Source: Clostridium sp. UBA4548 (GTDB lineage Bacteria; Bacillota; Clostridia; Clostridiales; Clostridiaceae). From it: a stretch of DNA of 6,485 nucleotides. The position numbers and the translations under genes are program-made. Of the stretch, positions 1 to 5,276 are shown in pieces. The stretch covers positions 1 through 6,485 of the forward strand of contig NZ_DGLI01000045.1 in NCBI RefSeq assembly GCF_002387895.1, read 5' to 3'. How positions within the stretch are numbered: the first letter of the stretch is position 1; every line of letters begins with the position of its first letter. A model generated the notes under the pieces. The model made no database searches. It was not told where the DNA came from and worked only from the letters and a program-made list of their open reading frames with translations.

Positions 1-190
1 ATTATTTTACAGACTCAAAAATGAAGCTAGAACTTTTTAAGCAAAAGTTCTAGCCTTTATTCTACTTATTTCTCAAGAAACATTCATATTAGTAATTATT
101 TAATCAACTTTCATAATTCTCATAGCATTTAAACTGCAATTAAAGTTACTCCTATATCTATAAATATACTTAGACAATGTTTAATTTATT
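1..190. other. Non-coding left edge, downstream of MORN gene
   Basis: No convincing gene is seen here. The stretch holds the 3' region of the MORN-repeat gene and a hairpin terminator at 17-54. A single AAAGTTACT at 142-150 matches nine bases of the AAAGTWACTTT boxes found upstream of ccdA-tlpA. It stands alone and is probably chance in AT-rich DNA. Confidence 0.5.
17..54 (-). terminator. Intrinsic terminator of the MORN gene, possibly bidirectional
   Basis: A perfect 12-bp inverted repeat, GCTAGAACTTTT at 26-37 and its complement at 43-54, encloses a 5-nt loop. On the minus strand the stem is followed by TTCATTTTTG, a slightly offset T tract. The plus side is followed by CTTTATTCT, a poorer tract. 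It lies about 140 nt after the MORN stop codon and would end that transcript. It might also serve a convergent plus-strand gene outside the window. Confidence 0.7.
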
Positions 191-640
191 TTAGTTCTCT
201 GGAAAATACTTCACTTGCCCATTAGGTTCAATATAAATTCCATGACCTGCTTCAACATCATCCGTATACTGACCTATATACTTACCACCATCAGACCAAA
301 TATATATTCCATCTCCATGTTTTAAATCCTCTTTCCATTGCCCAGTATAACTTTCTCCATCTGGCCAAGTATATGTTCCGTATCCATGCTTTAAATCTTT
401 ACTCCATGAGCCAATATACTTTTCTCCACTATTCCATGTAAAGATTCCATCTCCGTCCATCATGTCATCTTTCCACTGTCCTACATATTTGCTTCCATCC
501 TCATAAAAATAAGTTCCTTCTCCATGGGCTTTTCCATTTAACTTTTCTCCGACGTACTTGCCACCATGAATATGTTCAGTTTGTTTAACATTAATCTTAA
601 TTCCCTCAGCCTTATTTATTTCAAATTTCTTTATCTCCAT
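191..640 (-). CDS. MORN-repeat protein, five tandem repeats (149 aa)
   Basis: The protein is almost entirely MORN repeats (pattern Y-x-G-x-W-x5-G-x-G-x5-G). After a charged 27-residue N-terminus, five 23-residue units follow at about residues 28-50, 51-73, 74-96, 97-119 and 120-142, then a 7-residue tail VKYFPEN. Units 2-4 are the most regular; unit 1 has KYVGEK instead of YxGxW, and unit 5 has GQY for GQW. No signal peptide, membrane segment or catalytic domain is visible, so it is predicted to be cytoplasmic. MORN repeats form beta-hairpin ribbons and are linked to lipid or protein binding in other proteins; the role here is unknown. I start it at the ATG at 638-640 because AAGGGTGA lies 8 nt upstream. 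The longer frame from a TTG at 721 runs through a consensus promoter. It appears to be transcribed alone, between its own promoter and a terminator. Confidence 0.85.
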   Translation of the reverse strand: MEIKKFEINKAEGIKINVKQTEHIHGGKYVGEKLNGKAHGEGTYFYEDGSKYVGQWKDDMMDGDGIFTWNSGEKYIGSWSKDLKHGYGTYTWPDGESYTGQWKEDLKHGDGIYIWSDGGKYIGQYTDDVEAGHGIYIEPNGQVKYFPEN

Positions 641-648
641 AATATATT

Positions 649-656
649 TCACCCTT
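649..656 (-). promoter_or_regulatory. Ribosome binding site fixing the MORN gene start
   Basis: AAGGGTGA lies 8 nt before the ATG at 638-640 and resembles AAGGAGGTGA. Neither the TTG at 721 nor the ATG at 694 has a comparable site. Both also fall inside the promoter elements, so this site decides the start. Confidence 0.7.
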
Positions 657-692
657 ACCTTTACAATGTGATTGAATATGATTTTCACTTTC

Positions 693-721
693 ATTATATT
701 TGTATATTTTACTAGTGTCAA
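693..721 (-). promoter_or_regulatory. Perfect sigma-A consensus promoter of the MORN gene
   Basis: On the minus strand TTGACA (721-716) is separated by exactly 17 bp from TATAAT (698-693). Both hexamers and the spacer match the housekeeping sigma-A consensus completely. Transcription should begin near 686, leaving a leader of about 45 nt before the ATG at 640. The predicted strength suggests high basal expression unless a repressor acts. Confidence 0.85.
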
Positions 722-929
722 TGCGTTTCTTATTAATAGTATATTTAAAATGTATTAATCAAGGACAATTTCCGTCTATTATTTTAACTTATCTATACTT
801 ATCATGAATTTATACTAACCTTACTATAATAGTATTTCATGTTCTTTCATAGTATGTGTAGAGTCTTTATTTTATAAACACTATCAAATGTGAAATAATC
901 ACTACCACTAATTGAATCCTGTTAACCTC

Positions 930-944
930 CTGTAAATTTTACAG
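930..944. repeat. 15-bp palindrome next to the regulator stop codon
   Basis: CTGTAAA and TTTACAG are perfect complements around a single central T, starting only 4 bp from the end of the HxlR-family gene. There is no T tract, so it is not a standard terminator. It could be a protein-binding site or a short RNA hairpin at the mRNA 3' end; I cannot tell which. Confidence 0.4.
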
Positions 945-948
945 TTTC

Positions 949-1365
949 CTACTTTACTACTATATCATCAACAAACTCATTACAATCTTTGCAATAATAC
1001 TTAACTTCAACATCCGTTTCACATTTCTCATGTTTCACATTTTTATCGCAACCATTTATATGCTTGTTTGACCAAATTATTATAGAATTAAATACATGTC
1101 TGAAATCGTGGCCCTTTGCTGTAAGTATATACTCATACCTAGGTGGATGCTCAGTGTATAGTTCAGATTTTATAAGTCCATTTTCTTCAAGAGTTTTCAA
1201 TCTTTTAGATAATATATTCGTGGGTATAGGTGTAAGTGCTTCTTGTAGCTCCTTAAAGGTGCTTTTCCCATTTGAAATTCTATGCAAAACCAATAAGGTC
1301 CACTTATCTTCTACAATATTTAAAGTCTTTGCCAGATTGCACTTAAAGTCATAGTTTCCCTTCAT
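949..1365 (-). CDS. HxlR-family winged-helix transcriptional regulator with C-terminal cysteine cluster (138 aa)
   Basis: This is a DNA-binding regulator of the HxlR/MarR-like family, which usually act as dimers and often sense electrophiles or redox state through cysteines. Family landmarks are Cys9 in the N-terminal helix, the DKWTLLVL segment (20-27), F-x-EL in the first helix-turn-helix helix (37-40), the recognition region ILSKRLKTLEENGLI (51-65), and the wing EHPPRYEYILTAKG (72-85). The C-terminal tail contains Cys106, His112, Cys115, Cys125 and Cys128. H-x2-C followed by C-x2-C looks like a zinc site or thiol switch. AGGAGATGG precedes the ATG, supporting this start. The gene lies 152 bp downstream of ccdA-tlpA on the same strand. 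That neighbour does thiol-disulfide chemistry, which fits a redox-sensing role; the target genes and signal are inference. Confidence 0.88.
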   Translation of the reverse strand: MKGNYDFKCNLAKTLNIVEDKWTLLVLHRISNGKSTFKELQEALTPIPTNILSKRLKTLEENGLIKSELYTEHPPRYEYILTAKGHDFRHVFNSIIIWSNKHINGCDKNVKHEKCETDVEVKYYCKDCNEFVDDIVVK

Positions 1366-1414
1366 ATTAAACCATCTCCTGTAATACTAATTATTTTCTT
1401 AAGCTACACATATA

Positions 1415-1451
1415 AGTAACTGATTAAATAAAAAATATTTAATCAGTTACT
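1415..1451. promoter_or_regulatory. Perfect 16-bp inverted repeat upstream of the HxlR-type gene, candidate operator
   Basis: AGTAACTGATTAAATA (1415-1430) and its exact complement (1436-1451) flank an AAAAA loop. The repeat lies between the ccdA-tlpA stop and the regulator start. It has few G/C pairs and no T tract on the minus strand, so it is a poor terminator. Its outer ends, AGTAACT and AGTTACT, match the core of the three boxes at the ccdA-tlpA promoter, which favours a regulator binding site. A weak hairpin at the 3' end of the ccdA-tlpA message is the alternative. Confidence 0.5.
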
Positions 1452-1475
1452 AGTTGATACTTTTCCCCTTGATTA

Positions 1476-1504
1476 ATTATAAGCTAAATTCCACACTTTC
1501 TATA
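1476..1504 (-). promoter_or_regulatory. Weak candidate promoter for the HxlR-type gene
   Basis: TATAAT at 1481-1476 is a perfect -10 hexamer. The hexamer 17 bp upstream, TATAGA (1504-1499), matches only three of six -35 positions. If used, transcription would start near 1469 and the inverted repeat at 1415-1451 would lie in the leader, where a bound repressor could block elongation. Confidence 0.3.
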
Positions 1505-1517
1505 CAGAATTAAACTA

Positions 1518-2795
1518 TTATTTTAACCCTTCTTTAATTACTGCCTCCATAACGTCCTTATCCATAGCTCCAGGTATATAATTAACTATTCTACCGTCTT
1601 TTCCAATAATATAAGTAGTAGGAAATGCATTAATAAAATAATCACTAATAAGTCTGCCGTCCTCATCAAAAACTACTGGGAAAGAATATCCTTCTTCTTT
1701 TAAAAACTTCTTTATACTTGCTACAGAACCTTCTCTACCAATGTTAGGCATAGCTACACCAAGAATTACAATCTCGTCTTTATTATTATTATACTTTTTA
1801 TAAATCTCCTCAATATTAGGCATCTCCTCACGGCATGGAGGACACCAAGTTGCCCAAAAGTTTAAAAATACAACTTTTCCTTTATAGTCGCTCAAACTAT
1901 GGGTCTTCCCATACTGATCTTTCAATTTAAAGTCTGGAGCAATCAAGGGATCTTTTGTGCTGTTTTCTGTGTTTATAGACGAATTGTTGCCTTCATTACT
2001 GTTTTGAGCACTTTCTTTACCTTCTTCACTGTTACTTTGAGATTCATTAACTTGAGCCTGGTCTTCTACTACCTTTGAAGGATTTGAAAACATTTCATAC
2101 ATATACCCTCGAACCTTATCCGCTCCCCCTAAAACCATGATAACCCCCGAAATTATTAAAATAATTCCACCTATTTTCTTAATTTCATTCATATATTTCT
2201 TAATCTTATCCAAATATTTAATCATAGTTTTATAAAATGCTGCAAAGATTATAAAAGGCATAGTGAATCCTAGGGCATATACCACTATCATTAAGTTCCC
2301 TGCTAGCGCACTTTTAGCTCCTGATGCCATAATAAGTACAGATGCAAGCATAGGTCCTACGCAAGGTGTCCAACCAAAACTAAATGTAAGTCCTAAAACA
2401 TATGCTGTAATTGGATTCATATTGTTAGTATTCATACTAAATCTTTTTTCCCTTTGTAGAAAAGGAATATTCAAATACCCCATATAAAAAAGCCCCATAA
2501 GGATTATTATAATACCACCAATCCTTATAATATCTTCTTTATTTGACAAGAAAAATTGACTTAGTGCATTAATTGATGCACCTAAAATGAAAAAGGTAGA
2601 TGAAATCCCTAAAATAAATAAAACTGTATTTTTAAACAAGGATGTTCTTACAAAGCTTAACTTTTTACCTTCAAAGTCCATTTCAGAGCTATTAGAAAGT
2701 ATACTAATATACACCGGTAAAATTGGTACTATGCAAGGTGATAAGAAGGATAGTAATCCCTCTACAAAAACTAATAACAACTTTGAAAACTCCAC
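1518..2795 (-). CDS. CcdA-TlpA fusion: membrane thiol-disulfide transporter joined to a thioredoxin-like domain (425 aa)
   Basis: Residues 1 to about 235 form a CcdA/DsbD-type membrane domain. Six predicted membrane segments lie near 5-30, 55-78, 88-110, 129-158, 165-188 and 207-224. The paired active cysteines are Cys21 in LSPCIVP and Cys145 in GWTPCVGP. Residues about 240-285 are a Ser/Asn/Glu/Gln-rich flexible linker. Residues 286-425 are a TlpA/ResA-like thioredoxin fold (APDFKLKDQ start) with WCPPC at 317-321 and the cis-proline in FPTTY (Pro392). CcdA proteins carry electrons from cytoplasmic thioredoxin across the membrane. TlpA/ResA domains reduce disulfides outside the cell membrane, for example in cytochrome c apoproteins or other exported proteins. 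Here donor relay and reductase sit on one chain. The start is GTG, supported by AAAGGAGG 7 nt upstream. The true extracytoplasmic substrate is not shown by the sequence. Confidence 0.93.
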   Translation of the reverse strand: MEFSKLLLVFVEGLLSFLSPCIVPILPVYISILSNSSEMDFEGKKLSFVRTSLFKNTVLFILGISSTFFILGASINALSQFFLSNKEDIIRIGGIIIILMGLFYMGYLNIPFLQREKRFSMNTNNMNPITAYVLGLTFSFGWTPCVGPMLASVLIMASGAKSALAGNLMIVVYALGFTMPFIIFAAFYKTMIKYLDKIKKYMNEIKKIGGIILIISGVIMVLGGADKVRGYMYEMFSNPSKVVEDQAQVNESQSNSEEGKESAQNSNEGNNSSINTENSTKDPLIAPDFKLKDQYGKTHSLSDYKGKVVFLNFWATWCPPCREEMPNIEEIYKKYNNNKDEIVILGVAMPNIGREGSVASIKKFLKEEGYSFPVVFDEDGRLISDYFINAFPTTYIIGKDGRIVNYIPGAMDKDVMEAVIKEGLK

Positions 2796-2802
2796 TAAAT
2801 AA

Positions 2803-2810
2803 CCTCCTTT
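2803..2810 (-). promoter_or_regulatory. Strong ribosome binding site for the GTG start of ccdA-tlpA
   Basis: AAAGGAGG lies 7 nt before the GTG at 2793-2795, an ideal Firmicute spacing. This supports a GTG start and argues against any later ATG. Confidence 0.85.
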
Positions 2811-2827
2811 ATAATTAGTTTAATTAT

Positions 2828-2856
2828 AGTATACCAAAGTTACTTTACTTTATAAA
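2828..2856 (-). promoter_or_regulatory. Candidate extended -10 promoter of ccdA-tlpA
   Basis: On the minus strand TATACT (2833-2828) is preceded by TGG, giving the extended -10 form TGn-TATACT. TTTATA (2856-2851) lies 17 bp upstream as a 4-of-6 match to TTGACA. A TATAAT overlaps at 2828-2823 but has no usable -35. The -35 and spacer are overlaid by the palindromic boxes at 2836-2882, so a protein bound there would compete with RNA polymerase. Confidence 0.55.
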
Positions 2857-2882
2857 GTTACTTTTTAAAATAAAGTAACTTT
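2836..2882. promoter_or_regulatory. Triple palindromic box array (AAAGTWACTTT, 18-bp period), candidate operator
   Basis: Three exact copies of the 11-bp palindrome AAAGT-(T/A)-ACTTT occur at 2836-2846, 2854-2864 and 2872-2882. Each is separated from the next by 7 bp, so the repeat period is exactly 18 bp. The second and third also form a 13-bp perfect inverted repeat (2852-2864 / 2872-2884). The array lies over the ccdA-tlpA promoter and ends 2 bp from its -10 element. Regular palindromes over a promoter are typical of a cooperative repressor operator. The closest candidate binder is the HxlR-family protein at 949-1365; this link is inference. Confidence 0.6.
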
Positions 2883-2932
2883 ATTTATCTAATACTAATA
2901 ACTAAAAAAGTAAAGTTTATTTTTTTATACAT

Positions 2933-2970
2933 AAAAAAAAATAGAACTAATAATGTTGCTATTAGTTCTA
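2933..2970 (-). terminator. Strong intrinsic terminator after the deacetylase gene
   Basis: TAGAACTAATA (2942-2952) and its exact complement (2960-2970) form an 11-bp stem with a 7-nt loop. On the minus strand the stem is followed immediately by nine T residues (2941-2933). It lies about 65 nt after the deacetylase stop and insulates that unit from ccdA-tlpA. Confidence 0.9.
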
Positions 2971-3035
2971 CAATAATTCAAACCTATTTTATTTGGATCA
3001 CTTATCTTTTAGCCTTCATAAGAAATTCTTATCTT

Positions 3036-3878
3036 TTATTCCTTCCTTAATCTTTGTACACCTTCACTATCAATATAAAATCCATCTTTATATAATAGCT
3101 GATTTACTGTTACAAATTCATAGCCCTTACTTTGAATTTCAGGAATAAGCCTTTCTAAATTTTCTGGAGTATATTTACCATTATTATGAAATAGCAATAT
3201 AGATCCTGGCTTTACATTTTTTATTACTCTATTATATTCTCTATCTAACCCTAGTTGCTTCCAATCTATACTATCTACATCCCATTGTATAGGCCTATAC
3301 CCTAGTGAATTAGCTACCCTTACTCCATTTTCATTATAATGTCCGCTTGGAAATCTAAATAGCTCTGTCTTAACTCCAATGGTATCTTCTATTATTTTTT
3401 CAGCATCCTTTATTTCTTTAATCATTTTTTGTTCATTAATGTTTTTAAAGTCAGCATGACTGTAACTATGATTTCCTATTTCATGACCTCTTTTATGAAT
3501 TTCTTTTAACTTATCTACATTCTCATTATCGGGATAAACAATCCACCTTCCCATTATGAAAAATGTAGCTTTCACGTTATGCTTATCTAAAATATTCAAA
3601 ATCTTATAAAGCTGCTCCTCATCTGCCCAATTTACATCAAAAGTTAAAGATATCTTCTTCTCTTCTGTTGCTACCCTATATATAGCTTCCTTTTTAAAAT
3701 TATAATCCTTTTCTTGTAACTCTGTAAAATTTAGAGAGCTATAATACTTTTCGTCAATAGCCATCGCTGGGTAGCTTATACAGGTAGTTATTCCAATTAG
3801 TATTGCTAAACCACGTGTTACTATCTGAATCAACCGCAATGATTTTTTTTTAGTGAGTTTCATCTTAAGTAAATTCAT
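3036..3878 (-). CDS. PdaB-like secreted polysaccharide deacetylase, NodB/CE4 fold (280 aa)
   Basis: This is a carbohydrate esterase family 4 enzyme, which removes acetyl groups from N-acetyl sugars of peptidoglycan or related polymers with a metal ion. A basic N-terminus (KKK at 10-12) and a hydrophobic stretch (about 16-38) ending in AMA suggest a signal peptide cleaved near residue 40, or an uncleaved anchor. The NodB motifs are in order: TFD at 79-81 with Asp81 as predicted catalytic base, metal-binding HSYSH at 137-141, RFPSG at 175-179, WDVDSIDW at 199-206, and LLFH with His231. The first motif reads TFDVNW rather than TFDDG. That, with the VKPGSILLFHN segment, is typical of the sporulation-associated PdaB/YlxY group. 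GAAGGA and AAGGAG lie 5 and 12 nt before the ATG. The gene starts 47 bp after the DUF2383-like gene and is probably co-transcribed with it. A role in the spore cell wall is inferred from family only. Confidence 0.9.
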   Translation of the reverse strand: MNLLKMKLTKKKSLRLIQIVTRGLAILIGITTCISYPAMAIDEKYYSSLNFTELQEKDYNFKKEAIYRVATEEKKISLTFDVNWADEEQLYKILNILDKHNVKATFFIMGRWIVYPDNENVDKLKEIHKRGHEIGNHSYSHADFKNINEQKMIKEIKDAEKIIEDTIGVKTELFRFPSGHYNENGVRVANSLGYRPIQWDVDSIDWKQLGLDREYNRVIKNVKPGSILLFHNNGKYTPENLERLIPEIQSKGYEFVTVNQLLYKDGFYIDSEGVQRLRKE

Positions 3879-3925
3879 ATTATCCTTCAGCTCCTTATCA
3901 ATGATAGGATAGCATTAGAATTTCT

Positions 3926-4375
3926 CTATTGCTTATATTTATTCATAATCTTTTCTATACGTCTTAAATGATTATCATAATCTTTGACAACAGCCTTAAC
4001 TTCTTTCATAATGCTATGATCTAAATTATTATTTTCTTCAATAAACTTTTCACCTTGATATATACCCATTTCCATAGCTTTAATAGCTCTTTCACAAACC
4101 TCTAAATCAGTATTTACAGGGATAAGTTTTATTTTCTCAAAAAACTCTGCCATTGTTCCCATAACTCCAAGTGTATCAACAGCATTTCCATCTAGGTGTT
4201 CTATTCTATTTGTTATTGCTTCCTCATGAGTTTTAAAGGATTCTATAATATGAACAAGTTCTTCTTTTAGCTCCATGTCCTCTGCCTTATCTAAATAATC
4301 CTTAAAAATGGCTCCACCCATATGAATTCCTCTTAAAAACTTATTAGTACTTTTAATATCAGTATTTGTTTCCAT
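3926..4375 (-). CDS. DUF2383/ferritin-like helical protein of unknown function (149 aa)
   Basis: The sequence is nearly all helix, with four amphipathic segments near residues 10-32, 35-60, 65-85 (containing a glycine/methionine-rich turn, LGVMGTMAEFF) and 89-146, the last probably split in two around 115. This pattern and the acidic and histidine residues in the helices (for example H50-E51-E52, E102 and D120-H121 region) recall DUF2383-type four-helix bundles related to ferritin-like proteins. Metal binding is not proven by an obvious full E-x2-H set. There is no signal peptide or membrane segment. GAGGTGA lies 7 nt before the ATG. The gene is followed after 47 bp by the PdaB-like deacetylase, so a link to sporulation or the envelope is possible. 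I assign the family by recognition of the overall pattern, with moderate confidence. Confidence 0.65.
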   Translation of the reverse strand: METNTDIKSTNKFLRGIHMGGAIFKDYLDKAEDMELKEELVHIIESFKTHEEAITNRIEHLDGNAVDTLGVMGTMAEFFEKIKLIPVNTDLEVCERAIKAMEMGIYQGEKFIEENNNLDHSIMKEVKAVVKDYDNHLRRIEKIMNKYKQ

Positions 4376-4441
4376 TTTAATATCACCTCAATTTATTTTT
4401 AACTTTTACACTTTCTATTATGCTACTTTTTGCAATTTTAA

Positions 4442-4460
4442 AAGATAGATTATCAATCTT
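4442..4460. promoter_or_regulatory. 19-bp near-perfect palindrome upstream of the DUF2383-like gene
   Basis: AAGATAGAT-T-ATCAATCTT has eight of nine arm positions paired around a central T. It ends about 67 bp before the start codon. The length and the GATAATC core recall a Fur box; on the minus strand it matches the classical 19-bp Fur consensus at 12 positions. That makes it a candidate operator rather than an identified one. Confidence 0.35.
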
Positions 4461-4544
4461 ATGCTATATTTCACTTAAAGTTTTAAATCCCCTTATTACT
4501 TAGTCCTTTAATGCCTTTAATTTCAGTATTATAAAATCTAAGTT

Positions 4545-4570
4545 AATCACTTCAATCTTTCAAAGTGATT
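4545..4570. repeat. Small hairpin between HD gene and DUF2383-like gene
   Basis: AATCACTT (4545-4552) and AAGTGATT (4563-4570) form an 8-bp stem with a 10-nt loop. The T tract follows on the plus side, whereas the upstream gene is on the minus strand. On the minus side the stem is followed by AACTTAGATTTT. It is at best a weak terminator for the HD-domain gene. Confidence 0.35.
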
Positions 4571-4610
4571 TTTGTAAGTTATTTATGTTAATAACTAAAT
4601 CCCTGTATTC

Positions 4611-5276
4611 CTATAATATTTTTGCTCCATTTATAGTTAATTGAAATTCACTATAAAGGAATTCTGCTGCCTTTCTGCATAAAATCATGCGATTTATAAA
4701 TATCTCAAAATATTCCATAATTGAGCATATAGTGGGATCAATTACTAGGTCCAATTGTACAGTTCTTTCCTCTCCATCTACTCTTACAACCGCCTTTTTT
4801 ACTGCATAGTTGACCCTATCATGAATGTCAAAGGTGGAAAAGTCATTATTTCTTACTCTCGACCTTCTTACATCAGCTTTGTCTCCTAGAATAAGTGCAG
4901 CAGAAATAGGGTTTATAGGATTTCCTGTTCCTTCATCATGATTTCCTATTGCAGACACTACAAGGGCTATTTCTTTTGGATCCATGCCTAAAGTCTTTAA
5001 AACATTAAAACTAAGACAAGCTCCTGTCTGTGCATGTTCGTCCCTATTCACCATATTTCCAATATCATGAATATATCCTGCAATTTTGGCAAGTTCCACC
5101 TCTCTATCACTATATCCGAGTTCTTTTAATATTTTCCCAGCTGTATCTGCTACTTTTCCAACATGACCAAAATCATGTTTTGTATAACCTATCACACCAA
5201 GATGTTCGTCACCCATTTCAATGTAAGTCCTAAATTCTTCATTACTCTTAATGTCCTCATAAGTTATTAATGGCAT
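4611..5276 (-). CDS. HD-domain metal-dependent phosphohydrolase (221 aa)
   Basis: An HD superfamily domain spans about residues 30-160. Visible metal-ligand candidates are His34 and His38 in KHDFGHV, the signature His70-Asp71 in YIHDIGN, His81, His113-Asp114 in GNHDEGTGN, and Asp132 in GDKADVRRSR. The number of histidines suggests a two-metal site, as in phosphodiesterase-type HD proteins, but the GYP motif of HD-GYP proteins is absent. HD proteins hydrolyse phosphate esters such as nucleotides or nucleotide second messengers; the substrate here is unknown. The C-terminal 60 residues have beta strands and a helix (IMEYFEIFINRMILC) without a recognised domain. No membrane segment is evident, so it is likely cytoplasmic. 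AAGGA lies 9 nt before the ATG. It seems to be a single-gene unit, with a terminator upstream at 5470-5505. Confidence 0.85.
   Translation of the reverse strand: MPLITYEDIKSNEEFRTYIEMGDEHLGVIGYTKHDFGHVGKVADTAGKILKELGYSDREVELAKIAGYIHDIGNMVNRDEHAQTGACLSFNVLKTLGMDPKEIALVVSAIGNHDEGTGNPINPISAALILGDKADVRRSRVRNNDFSTFDIHDRVNYAVKKAVVRVDGEERTVQLDLVIDPTICSIMEYFEIFINRMILCRKAAEFLYSEFQLTINGAKIL

Larger units (their letters stand above)
641..948. other. 308-bp intergenic region between hxlR-type gene and MORN gene
   Basis: No credible gene was found on either strand. The stretch contains the MORN promoter and ribosome site at the low-coordinate end and two short perfect palindromes: TACTAT-A-ATAGTA at 822-834 and CTGTAAA-T-TTTACAG at 930-944. 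No hairpin followed by a T tract is seen after the regulator gene, so its transcript may run on toward the MORN gene. An AGGAGG on the minus strand at about 925-930 is followed only by a 13-codon frame, which I do not count as a gene. Confidence 0.5.

Noticed and set aside
1..54. End of a plus-strand gene at the left edge
   Set aside because: A short frame ends in TGA at 22-24, but seven codons without context cannot be judged.
191..640. Tandem 69-bp DNA repeats considered as a CRISPR-like or satellite array
   Set aside because: The periodicity is fully explained by the 23-residue MORN units of the coding sequence.
641..721. Extra 27-residue N-terminus on the MORN protein
   Set aside because: It translates a perfect promoter and the leader; the ribosome site supports the start at 640.
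731..768. Second promoter upstream of the MORN gene (TTGTCC or TTGATT with TATACT)
   Set aside because: Spacers are 19 bp and 13 bp, both unfavourable, and the perfect promoter just downstream explains expression.
860..930. Minus-strand mini-frame after an AGGAGG, GTG start, about 13 codons
   Set aside because: It is too short, and the spacing to AGGAGG is too long. There is no support beyond the ribosome-like sequence.
1064..1354. Plus-strand open frame opposite the HxlR-family gene
   Set aside because: It is antisense to a clear winged-helix gene, has no recognisable domain and no ribosome site worth noting.
2263..2802. Two plus-strand open frames opposite ccdA-tlpA
   Set aside because: Both are antisense to the conserved CcdA membrane domain, and one ends inside the ccdA ribosome site. 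They are shadows of the real gene.
4545..4570. Hairpin considered as a firm terminator for the HD-domain gene
   Set aside because: The T tract is on the plus side, opposite to the gene. I list it only as a small repeat.
5030..5233. Plus-strand open frame opposite the HD-domain gene
   Set aside because: It overlaps the catalytic HD motifs of the minus-strand gene and looks like a non-coding translation.
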